In this document: one piece after another, positions 7,891 to 16,156 of the stretch
How the letters are laid out: every line of letters begins with the position of its first letter
Position numbering within the stretch: position 1 is the stretch's first letter
Position numbers and translations under genes: made by a program
Source of the DNA: JAGNRR01 sp964389575
GTDB taxonomy: Bacteria > Bacteroidota > Bacteroidia > Chitinophagales > Chitinophagaceae
DNA: 54,401 nt
NCBI GenBank assembly: GCA_964389575.1
Contig: CAYMFF010000010.1
Coordinates: forward strand, 1-54,401
Direction: 5' to 3'
The notes under the pieces: model-generated
What the model was told of the DNA's origin: nothing
What the model saw: the letters and a program-made list of their open reading frames with translations, nothing else
The model's database searches: none

Positions 7891-9684
7891 TTATTTTCTT
7901 CGTTGACTTCGAGTTTGCGCCTGTTCTGCTTGCTTTTCTTGCATCTCTTTCATCTTTTTCATGAATTTAGATTCCTTTGGAGGTTCATTCTTTTTAGCTA
8001 GAATCTTTGCTCGAATTTTATCAGGATCAATTATGAATTTTCTGATAATCACTTGCAAGCCCAAGGTAATCAAGTTGGATACGAAATAGTATAAAGTAAG
8101 TGCCGCCGCGAACTTATTAAAAATTCCTAGGAACATAATCGGCATAATAAATGGCATATATTTCATTACAGGATTGCTCTGATCCATAGTTGCATTGCTC
8201 ATGCTATACAAAGCAAGAAGTATACTGGTTACGGCAAAGAGAATCGTGAATAAACTAATATGATCACCATACATGGGGATATTAATCGGAAGTTTAACGA
8301 TAGAATCATAAGATGATAAATCATTAGCCCATGCAAAACTTTTTTGCCTTAATTGAATAGCGTGTGGGAAGAATGAGAAAAGGGCAAAGAATATCGGCAT
8401 TTGCAACAGCGCTGGCAAACAACCACCCAATGGGTTTACCCCCGCTGTTCGATATAGTTTCATCTGTTCCACTCCAAATGCTTGTTTGTCGTCTTTATAT
8501 TGCTCTTTCAATTCGTCTAGCTCAGGCTTTAAGGCCTTCATTTTGGCACTGGAAACATAACTTTTATAAGTGAAAGGAGACATCAGTAAACGAATAATAA
8601 AAGTCAGTAAAATAATCACCACACCCATATTAGAAAATAGTCCAGAAAGCCAATTAAAAAGTGGCAAAATGAGTCCCTTGTTGATGTATTTTATGAAACC
8701 AAATATTCCGTAACTCAATGGTACAATTTCTTGCATGTTGTTATCATATGATTTCAGCAATTCATAATCATTAGGTCCTGCGAAGTATTGAAACTTCATT
8801 TGGTCTGATGGCTTGAGTGAAAGTTTAGCATTAAAATTAGAAATGCGACTAGAATCACCTTCTTCTGTAGGCGCCATAGTTACTTCTCCCTTTATGAAAG
8901 GATCTCCCACTGGAATTAGTGTCGTGTTAAAAAAGTGTCTTTTAAAAGTGACCCATTTCAATTGTTGACTATCAAAATTCTCTGTTTTTTTCTCAGTAAT
9001 GTCATAAGTATCAAATCCGTCTTCTACACCTTCGTAACAAACTTGGGCATATCGAGATTCAGCTTCTTTCTCACGTTCGGTGTGTATTGATTGGCCATTC
9101 CAGAAAAGAGTTAGGTCCTTACTTTTATCCATTCCTCCTGTATTCACAACGATATCAATCAAGTAGCTACTATCGGGTAAAGAATAAGAAATTTCAAAAC
9201 CATCAGCATTTTTATATTGTATGGTTTTGCCATCAGGACTTATCGTTTGTGTAAAGCCTTTCTTTTTGGTGTTTTGCGTAATGCCATTTTTCTGATACTC
9301 AAAATCAAAATTATTTTGAGCCCCATCAAACAATATTAAATTCTGTTTAACCTTATTTTCATAACTAGTATAAGTCTGAAAATTTTTCAATTCAACAGCG
9401 GTCGGATGTGCTCCTTGATTGGTAAATGAAATTTTTAGTAAGTTATTTTCTAATACAGCATTTTGTGTCACGACAACCTCTTCAGTAGTTTGATTGCTGT
9501 CAATGACCGATGCGTTTATTGTTTTTGTAGTATCAATAGCATTATTAGCTACTGAATCTTGTACAACTTCAGTTTTTTGCTTTGGGTCATTTGGTTTTTT
9601 GTCCTCGGGTGGGCTTTTAAATACAATCCACACTACCAAGAGCACCATTAATAAACCAAATCCAATTGCGGAATTTTTGTCCAT
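7891..9684 (-). CDS. yidC: Membrane protein insertase YidC
   Basis: 597-residue inner-membrane insertase that folds and inserts membrane proteins alone or with Sec. It has an N-terminal helix (about 5-22), a large periplasmic beta domain, and a C-terminal insertase core from about 350. The core includes the conserved Arg in TFIIRLLMSPFT, the cytoplasmic hairpin, and NPLGGCLPALLQMP. The tail is very basic (SQRRK), as expected for ribosome contact. The length is normal for Gram-negative YidC. It ends in a clear terminator. pyrG, often next to yidC in Bacteroidota, is not here. Confidence 0.96.
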   Translation of the reverse strand: MDKNSAIGFGLLMVLLVVWIVFKSPPEDKKPNDPKQKTEVVQDSVANNAIDTTKTINASVIDSNQTTEEVVVTQNAVLENNLLKISFTNQGAHPTAVELKNFQTYTSYENKVKQNLILFDGAQNNFDFEYQKNGITQNTKKKGFTQTISPDGKTIQYKNADGFEISYSLPDSSYLIDIVVNTGGMDKSKDLTLFWNGQSIHTEREKEAESRYAQVCYEGVEDGFDTYDITEKKTENFDSQQLKWVTFKRHFFNTTLIPVGDPFIKGEVTMAPTEEGDSSRISNFNAKLSLKPSDQMKFQYFAGPNDYELLKSYDNNMQEIVPLSYGIFGFIKYINKGLILPLFNWLSGLFSNMGVVIILLTFIIRLLMSPFTYKSYVSSAKMKALKPELDELKEQYKDDKQAFGVEQMKLYRTAGVNPLGGCLPALLQMPIFFALFSFFPHAIQLRQKSFAWANDLSSYDSIVKLPINIPMYGDHISLFTILFAVTSILLALYSMSNATMDQSNPVMKYMPFIMPIMFLGIFNKFAAALTLYYFVSNLITLGLQVIIRKFIIDPDKIRAKILAKKNEPPKESKFMKKMKEMQEKQAEQAQTRSQRRK

Positions 9685-9843
9685 AGTTCTAAGAAAAGTT
9701 GCACAAATGTACGTTGTAAGATGATTAGATACCTTTTGTTTAAAGTGTTTATAGGTTAAACGGACTATTTTAACGCTTAAACGGCAGGTGGAAATCCTTT
9801 AGTTAGTGGCTTCTAATCTGGTATATGGCATCTAGATTATGCC

Positions 9844-11634
9844 CTAGTTTCGGCTTAGCTTGAAGGTTGATATTCCTTTAGCAGTTGTTATCTGCACGAT
9901 ATAAATCCCAGGTGCAAACTGTTGTGGAGCCAGTTCTAATCGATTTGTTTTCAAACTTATACTCTCCATTTTTCGTCCGTTGAGGTCATAAACAACCAAA
10001 GTAGCCTTCACGTTTTGGTCAAGTTCAAAATAAGCATTACCCAATCCTTGACTAAATGACATTGAATTCGATAGCCTAATTGAATGATTTTTAGTTTTTA
10101 CCTCTGAGATATTAGTAGGATAACAGTTCCATGCTAAAATACTTTTGGCCGCAAAAGCATGACAAATTGAAATCATATTAGCCCCACCGTTTATTATGGA
10201 ATCCGCTTGAATCATATATCGAGCAGCATCCGGCAATGTTGTATTATCGGTAAGGAAATACAATGTTTCCAACATGAGTTCATCCGTAGTATTTCTGCCC
10301 AGGTCTGTATATATTGTTTGCATGGCAGCATTCCAAACTTCTCCTAAGGCATATAAATTCCCCGAAAATGGAGACGAATAGTTTGCCGAAGTCGTTGCAG
10401 TTCTTCCTTGCCAATTTCCATTATTCCCGTCCCAGCTAAATACTTTTTGCCAATTAAAACTAGATAAATTTCTAGAATAGGAAGTTGCAAAATAGTCAGC
10501 AATTCCTTCATCAAGAGCAGGTCGTTCGGAGCCAAAAAAAGTATTGGCATTAGCGCTCCAGCTTACACCATGACTGTATTCATGAATGATTACATCGGCA
10601 TCTTCTGCATCATCTATGCCGCCATCGCCAAAAATGATTGTCGGAGCACCTCCATTTCTATTAAACACTGAATTGTCTGAACCAAACTGACCATGTGCAT
10701 CTGCTTCTAATTGCAAATCCATGAGCGTGTCATATCCTAAGGTGCTCATGTGGTCATGGAACACATTGATATGATATGCTACCATGCATTCTTCAAAACC
10801 TGTCTGCGATCGATTAAAGTAAAAATTATTTGTCGCTGAACTCGCAGGAGGATTATTGGGCGATTCGATATCATCGATTTTTACATAATCGCTTTCTAAG
10901 AAAAATTTGTTTACGAATGTGTCATAAACTGCTGGAATGTTTACCGGCAAATAAGCCGCTGCCATCCAAGGAATATCAATGTCATTAGAGTCTACATAGG
11001 GAGAGCCGTACATTTTGCTAAGAAAAGTAAGTGGATCTGGGTCAAACACATTGGCGTTTACAAAAGTGTCTATTCCAAATTTTCGTTGATGATTCCACTC
11101 TCCAATGACTTCGCCGTTCAAGGTGATTAATTTAGTTTTATCATATGTTTTGTCCCATGCCTCTTGCACCTGAACTAATTCTGTAACTTGATTGTATTCG
11201 TAGATAGCCAAAAAAGTATTTTTCACTCGCTCTCCATCCTCCCAATGACTGAAATTCGGCTTTTGCAAGCTCCATTGTTTTTGTTCTTTGTTCAGAAAAG
11301 CCTGATTTAGATTTTGAAGATCTATCAAATTGTTGGCCACCGAAATGATATTATTTTGTTTATCTGTATTCACTTTTACAAAATTGGTAAATACAGGAAA
11401 TCGATTGACCAATACATCAAAGGTGTAATGTTTGGAAAAATTGCTTTGATTAAAAAAACGCACTTTCAACGAAACGTTTTTATTATCTAAAACCGGCAAC
11501 ATTTTTTTGATAACGTTAGTTTGAGACTCAAGTTGTTCGGGAAATTTTTGTTGGCTTCTGATAATATTATCCTGAGACCAACTAAATGGACTACTGCACA
11601 AAAAGAATAATAGAATAAGCAAAAACTGTTTCAC
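9844..11634 (-). CDS. Secreted gluzincin zinc metallopeptidase with T9SS sorting domain, GTG start
   Basis: 596 residues. A signal peptide (ends SPFSWSQ) is followed by a propeptide-like region. The zinc motif HEYSHGVSW lies near residue 352, with the third ligand expected in ALDEGIADYFA about 27 residues later. The HExxH and ExxxD spacing is that of gluzincins (M4/M36, thermolysin or fungalysin type). The C-terminal 75 residues are a T9SS sorting tail (beta strands, GIYIVQIT, final FKLSRN). The start is GTG at 11634: an in-frame TAA directly precedes it, and it gives an ideal signal peptide. Likely an extracellular or surface protease for nutrient capture. Exact peptidase family is uncertain between M4-like and M36. 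Confidence 0.85.
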   Translation of the reverse strand: MKQFLLILLFFLCSSPFSWSQDNIIRSQQKFPEQLESQTNVIKKMLPVLDNKNVSLKVRFFNQSNFSKHYTFDVLVNRFPVFTNFVKVNTDKQNNIISVANNLIDLQNLNQAFLNKEQKQWSLQKPNFSHWEDGERVKNTFLAIYEYNQVTELVQVQEAWDKTYDKTKLITLNGEVIGEWNHQRKFGIDTFVNANVFDPDPLTFLSKMYGSPYVDSNDIDIPWMAAAYLPVNIPAVYDTFVNKFFLESDYVKIDDIESPNNPPASSATNNFYFNRSQTGFEECMVAYHINVFHDHMSTLGYDTLMDLQLEADAHGQFGSDNSVFNRNGGAPTIIFGDGGIDDAEDADVIIHEYSHGVSWSANANTFFGSERPALDEGIADYFATSYSRNLSSFNWQKVFSWDGNNGNWQGRTATTSANYSSPFSGNLYALGEVWNAAMQTIYTDLGRNTTDELMLETLYFLTDNTTLPDAARYMIQADSIINGGANMISICHAFAAKSILAWNCYPTNISEVKTKNHSIRLSNSMSFSQGLGNAYFELDQNVKATLVVYDLNGRKMESISLKTNRLELAPQQFAPGIYIVQITTAKGISTFKLSRN

Positions 11635-11712
11635 TTATATAAAGTTACGAAGATTCAGTAACGAAAACCACAATTGTTATTTTCGATTTGTCAAAATTCT
11701 GTCATTTACAAT

Positions 11713-12843
11713 CTATCGCTGACTCTTGTCTTTTGGGTCAATCGTGTTTTTAAAAGGATTTTTCCGAAATGGATAAACAAGCTGTTTCAAAAAGCCTTTT
11801 GGGAAATCCGCTTCATCTAATCCCGTGCCTTTGGGCCATTTATCCTTGGGTAGATAATATGTGCCAAACATCATATCAATATAGGGAAATACAACGGCAA
11901 AATTTTTGCCGTAATACTCTTTTTCCAAACAGTGGTGCCAATGATGATATTGCGGGGTCGTAATTAAAAAGCGCAAAAAGCCAAATTTGATTCGAGTATT
12001 GGCATGAATCAAAACAGCATGAATGGCTATGAAAATGATGTAGATATTAAACGTAAGCGAAGAAAAACCCATAATATACAGGGGCACATACGATAAGGCA
12101 CGAGTAAAAAATATATCAATAAAATGCGTGCGAGAACCTGCTAGCCAATCCATAGATTGCGTAGAGTGGTGCACCGCATGAAAGCGCCACAAAAACATAT
12201 TGGAGTGAAAAATTCTATGCGTCCAATACTGAAAAAGGTCAGTAAGAAAAAGGGCTAAAAATAGCTCCAACACAAAAGGCAAACTTTGCACCCAAGCTTG
12301 CAAGCTGGATAATTCAGCCCAACCAAAAAAAGTTTCCGCTGGCTTCTTGGTAATGACTCCAAAAAATTGAATGAATAGATGACTGATAATAAAGTAAACC
12401 AAATCTGTGCGCCATTCTTCATGAAATCGAGCTTGATTTTTTCGCTTGGGAAAGACGAGTTCTATCGGCACAAACAAAAGCGCCATCAGTAATAAATCTA
12501 GTAAAAGCCAGTCTAATCCTAAACTAAAATTTACTTTGCTAACCGCGCGTCCCTCAACACTTAATCCGCCCAACAAAATGGATAAAGAGCAAATAACTAA
12601 TGCAATTACAGCATACTTTTTATTCTTGCTAAGCACAAAACTTAACAGAGCAAAAGCAAAGGAAACAATGATAACAATCATCATAAGTTTCTCCATCATT
12701 TCAGCGGTATAAACTTCTCTAAAATCTGCTGTTGTAAACCATTCCGGAAAGCGAAAACATATGATAGCCAATAAAGCCAAACTGGCTAGAAATATTGAAA
12801 TTACGCCGCTTATTTTTCCTTCTCCAATCTTCGGGTTTGTCAT
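11713..12843 (-). CDS. Sterol desaturase / fatty acid hydroxylase superfamily membrane protein
   Basis: 376 residues with at least seven hydrophobic segments. The di-iron histidine motifs are all visible: HRIFH at 209-213, HAVHH at 222-226, and HHWHH at 300-304, with extra His at 240 and 280. The family oxidises lipid C-H bonds (desaturation, hydroxylation or ether cleavage) in the membrane. The substrate is unknown; bacterial members act on sphingolipids, carotenoids or hopanoid-like lipids. The N-terminal 130 residues form an added membrane domain before the catalytic part. It starts 7 bases after the priA fragment stop, so the two share a message, but the functional link is doubtful. Confidence 0.87.
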   Translation of the reverse strand: MTNPKIGEGKISGVISIFLASLALLAIICFRFPEWFTTADFREVYTAEMMEKLMMIVIIVSFAFALLSFVLSKNKKYAVIALVICSLSILLGGLSVEGRAVSKVNFSLGLDWLLLDLLLMALLFVPIELVFPKRKNQARFHEEWRTDLVYFIISHLFIQFFGVITKKPAETFFGWAELSSLQAWVQSLPFVLELFLALFLTDLFQYWTHRIFHSNMFLWRFHAVHHSTQSMDWLAGSRTHFIDIFFTRALSYVPLYIMGFSSLTFNIYIIFIAIHAVLIHANTRIKFGFLRFLITTPQYHHWHHCLEKEYYGKNFAVVFPYIDMMFGTYYLPKDKWPKGTGLDEADFPKGFLKQLVYPFRKNPFKNTIDPKDKSQR

Positions 12844-12850
12844 AGTTTTA

Positions 12851-13279
12851 TTATTTGCTCATTTTACTTCTCAATGCTTCAATAAGAATAAACTCTTCGT
12901 CACTTAATTCACTTTCATCAATTTCGGCATCCGGGTTTAGGGTTATAATTTGTTCACTTTCTAATTTTAAATATGCCGGTAATGAAGCATTCATAACCTC
13001 GCCTTCGGCACACATGTAATAGGATGCCATCCATTCCCACAATTCTAATTGGGTTTGAGTAACTATTGGTGTCGGGTCAATAATGTTTTTGATAGGTTTT
13101 ATAGAATAACCTTCAGGCTTATTGTTGTGTACTTTTTTTACGATGCCACTGTACATTTTACTTTTGCCAAAAGATACTTCCACACGCTGACCTACTTTGA
13201 TTTTCTCCTGCCATTCTATAGGTACACCGTAGGTGAACGTTGCTTTGAGTGGTAAGGGTAAGAGGATGTCTGCGAACAT
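12851..13279 (-). pseudogene. priA: PriA (primosomal protein N') N-terminal fragment
   Basis: 142 residues. The first 105 match the PriA 3'-DNA-binding domain from its normal start: MFADILLPLPLKATFTYGVP, then GQRVEVSFGKSKMYSGIV and LELWEWMASYYMCAEGEV. Full PriA is about 800 residues, with a DEAH helicase and zinc-binding region. Here it stops after SDEEFILIEALRSKMSK with two TAA codons, and a desaturase gene begins 7 bases later. No helicase sequence follows in any frame I read. It is either a truncated gene or a breakpoint between rearranged segments. A functional stand-alone DNA-binding protein is possible but less likely. Confidence 0.8.
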
Positions 13280-13288
13280 TGTAAAACT

Positions 13289-13945
13289 TTATTTACCAAA
13301 GTTAAGATAATAATCACCTGGATTAAGTTCTTCGAAATCTAAATTACTCTGCGATATTATTCTGCTGCCAATTTCATCGTTGCAGCCCAAAATTAAGATT
13401 CCCACTTCATGAATGTCAACATTCCAACCAATTGACCACGTTTTGTTTTTATCAAAAATATTTCTTGGATAAAAATTGAATAGCGTCCAATCATTGTTGA
13501 AGTTTAGTTGCTCAACTAAGTTGGGCAGGATTTCTAGGTTGTCCTGAATGATATAAGGAGCCTCGAATTTTTCTGGAACAAGATCATCGCCCGAACCATA
13601 AAAGTAAACAGGTTCTTCTCTATTTAATAGGTCAAATAAATCATCCATGAATTCTAAATCAAATTCTCCAGTATTAAAACCTTCCGGCCAAGTTTTTTTT
13701 TGAAAAAATATTTCACTAATTGAAAATGATTTATTGTATTTCGAATCAATTAATTCCGCTAATTCGGAATAGTTTATTCTTCTATTCCTTTTCAGATTTT
13801 CGTTATAAATACCAATTGGAAGAAACAACTTGAAGTATCGATTAAATCTTATTGGAAAAATTGATCCGGCCTGATTCGGAGAATAGTTTGTAATACTACC
13901 TTTAAGTAACCAATTTGCAGGGCTTATATCGTTTGAGACTTTCAT
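13289..13945 (-). CDS. Uncharacterised protein coupled to plsC
   Basis: 218 residues, acidic, soluble-looking, no signal peptide and no motif I recognise. It is rich in Asn, Asp, Phe and Trp. The style (acidic single-domain protein in a variable spot) resembles small immunity-type proteins, but that is only an impression. It starts inside the end of plsC by a four-base ATGA overlap, so it is translated with plsC. The DNA is more AT-rich than plsC and hisS. It sits beside the priA fragment, in what looks like a rearranged stretch. Confidence 0.55.
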   Translation of the reverse strand: MKVSNDISPANWLLKGSITNYSPNQAGSIFPIRFNRYFKLFLPIGIYNENLKRNRRINYSELAELIDSKYNKSFSISEIFFQKKTWPEGFNTGEFDLEFMDDLFDLLNREEPVYFYGSGDDLVPEKFEAPYIIQDNLEILPNLVEQLNFNNDWTLFNFYPRNIFDKNKTWSIGWNVDIHEVGILILGCNDEIGSRIISQSNLDFEELNPGDYYLNFGK

Positions 13946-14730
13946 TTATTTTGGTTAAGGTACTTATCTGCAAACTCCCAAACCCCAATACAATCTTTCT
14001 CTCTACAATAATCCAAACAAGCCTGCATATATTGTTGCGTGAATTTTCGCAGTTTAATTTCTTCTTCGAATTTTTGGGTGTCAATAGTTGGTAAAAAAAC
14101 GGTAGTTAAATAGCCAGGCGTAAAACGGAAAAAACTAGTAGGGTGCATACGGTCTGTTGCATCGATAAATAACATGGGAAGAATAGCCTTTTTTTCTTTT
14201 TGGGCTAATGCAAATGGACCTTTTTTAAAGGCCAACATTTTGTCTTGAATTTGATCCGGAAAGGTTGCCTCAGGATAAATTACCACAGACCAATTATCTT
14301 GTAAATAACGAACCATATTTCGGAAGGTGGTTGCACTTTTACGCATAGAACTTCTATCAACTACTATGACTGACATTCGGTATAGTAGCCCAAATAGCGG
14401 TGCTTTGTTGACCTCTATTTTTCCTACACCTTTAAAATACGTAGGTAAGGCAGTATACATTTGTACCGGGTCAAAGTAGGTTTGATGATTGGCTGTAATG
14501 ACATAAGATTGGCTAAAATCTACTTTATCCTTATGATACTTTCTTGGAATAATTCCGGTAGTATAGCACCAAAAGTTAGAATAAATTTTAAGTAAGTAAT
14601 GGACAATTTTATCGCGCGTTTTTAACGGTAAAAAATAAATCAAAATCCAAAAAGGAAAAGAAGGCAATAGCATGACTAAAAAAATTAGCATGATATAAAC
14701 AGAATATATTGCCTGCAGAATCTTTTTCAT
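13942..14730 (-). CDS. plsC: 1-acyl-sn-glycerol-3-phosphate acyltransferase (PlsC family)
   Basis: 262-residue membrane-bound acyltransferase, probably making phosphatidic acid from lysophosphatidic acid. The catalytic NHxxxxD motif is NHQTYFD at 81-87. Motif III is IYPEATFPD at 151-159, in which the usual Gly after PE is Ala. A hydrophobic N-terminal anchor covers residues 8-36. The start overlaps the hisS stop (TAATG) and the end overlaps the next gene by ATGA. Related LPLAT families (hemolysin-type, ornithine-lipid) cannot be excluded. Confidence 0.85.
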   Translation of the reverse strand: MKKILQAIYSVYIMLIFLVMLLPSFPFWILIYFLPLKTRDKIVHYLLKIYSNFWCYTTGIIPRKYHKDKVDFSQSYVITANHQTYFDPVQMYTALPTYFKGVGKIEVNKAPLFGLLYRMSVIVVDRSSMRKSATTFRNMVRYLQDNWSVVIYPEATFPDQIQDKMLAFKKGPFALAQKEKKAILPMLFIDATDRMHPTSFFRFTPGYLTTVFLPTIDTQKFEEEIKLRKFTQQYMQACLDYCREKDCIGVWEFADKYLNQNK

Positions 14731-16085
14731 TAAGCTTTCTGTATCGTTTGGATGGCTTCTTGTATTGAGGTATTCAACTGCTCACCAGTTGCTAGATTTT
14801 TTAGTTGAACACTGTTTTGGGCTTTTTCATCTTCACCGAAAAGAATAATAAAATCAAAACTATTACGATTGGCGTATTTAAACTGTTTGTCTATTTTTTT
14901 AGCATCCGGATACAGTGTGCAGCTAATTTTCTCTTTTCTAAGATCGGTTGCTATTTGTAAAATATCCTGCGAATATTCTGGACCAAAGTTTGCAACGAGT
15001 ACTGTTTTTTGTTGAGAAATTTTTTCGGGGAAGCCGTTGCTTTCTTCTAGCACATCATAAATTCTGTCTACTCCAAATGAAATACCAACACCCGGCACAT
15101 CTTGTTTTAAACCAAATAAAGCGGTTAGGTCATCATATCGACCACCACCACCGATACTTCCGATTTTTACTTCAGTAGGCTTAACCTCAAAAATGCTTCC
15201 CGTATAATAATCTAATCCCCGTGCCAGCGTGAAATCAATAGTTAAGAACGGACTTGAAGCCAGAACTTCTTTTAATTCATCGATGCCTGCTTTTCCTTTT
15301 TCTCCTAATAGCTGAGTAATAGATTCTATTTTTTCTTCATTAGTCGACAGAGTTTGCGTTTGAAGGTATTGCTTTATTATATCAATCGCATCATAACTAA
15401 ATTTTCTATTGCGGAGTTCTTCCAAAACTTTTTCAAGACCAATTTTATCCAGTTTATCTATCGCAATTGCTAGATCTGTCATGGAATTCGCGGGGCCACA
15501 TAATTCAGAAAGAGCAGTCAATACTTTTCGATTATTGATACAGATTTCTACTGGTATTTTGAGTTTATTAAATACCTTGTGATAAATATCAGCAAGCTCA
15601 ATTTCATTAAGTAAAGAAGGGCTTCCTACAATATCTGCATCGCATTGAGTAAATTCTCGGTACCGACCTTTCTGTGGTCTGTCAGCACGCCAAACATTTT
15701 GAATTTGAAATCGTTTAAAGGGCATCGCTAGGTTGCCAAAGTTCATGGCCACATACCGAGCAAAGGGAATCGTTAAATCATATTTAAGCGCTCGTTGCGT
15801 AATGTTGGAGTCATTTTTTCCTGACAAAACGTTTTCAAAGTTTTGCTTCACAGCTTCCTTGTTTTCTTTTTTATCTAGGCCATTATTTAATATTTTGAAA
15901 ATAAGCTTATCGCCCTCATCGCCATATTTACCCATAAGGGTCTCCAAACGCTCAAAGGCGGGGGTTTCTAAAGGTTCAAAACCATGAAGCACAAATTGTT
16001 CCTTTATGATATCTAGGATATATTCTCGTTTCGTAATTGTGGTGGAGTCAAAATCTCGTGTGCCTTGCGGAAGTGCGGGTTTCAT
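14730..16085 (-). CDS. hisS: Histidine--tRNA ligase
   Basis: 451-residue class II synthetase that charges tRNA-His. The N-terminus PQGTRDF is typical. Motif 2 is RADRPQKGRYREFTQ, the histidine-specific motif is GLDYYTGSIFEV, and motif 3 lies around GSIGGGGRYDDL and GVGISFGVDRI. The C-terminal anticodon-binding domain follows. Length is normal. It is divergently arranged with the TonB receptor gene and is first in a message with plsC. Confidence 0.96.
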   Translation of the reverse strand: MKPALPQGTRDFDSTTITKREYILDIIKEQFVLHGFEPLETPAFERLETLMGKYGDEGDKLIFKILNNGLDKKENKEAVKQNFENVLSGKNDSNITQRALKYDLTIPFARYVAMNFGNLAMPFKRFQIQNVWRADRPQKGRYREFTQCDADIVGSPSLLNEIELADIYHKVFNKLKIPVEICINNRKVLTALSELCGPANSMTDLAIAIDKLDKIGLEKVLEELRNRKFSYDAIDIIKQYLQTQTLSTNEEKIESITQLLGEKGKAGIDELKEVLASSPFLTIDFTLARGLDYYTGSIFEVKPTEVKIGSIGGGGRYDDLTALFGLKQDVPGVGISFGVDRIYDVLEESNGFPEKISQQKTVLVANFGPEYSQDILQIATDLRKEKISCTLYPDAKKIDKQFKYANRNSFDFIILFGEDEKAQNSVQLKNLATGEQLNTSIQEAIQTIQKA

Positions 16086-16156
16086 GGATAAAATGTTATA
16101 AACACCAAAAGTAATTCAAAGATGTTTGCCCTATCTTTACGACCTAATATTTTATT

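Noticed and set aside
12851..13279. Frameshift in an otherwise full priA
   Set aside because: Reading past the stop in other frames gives no helicase motifs; the DNA continues directly into the desaturase gene.
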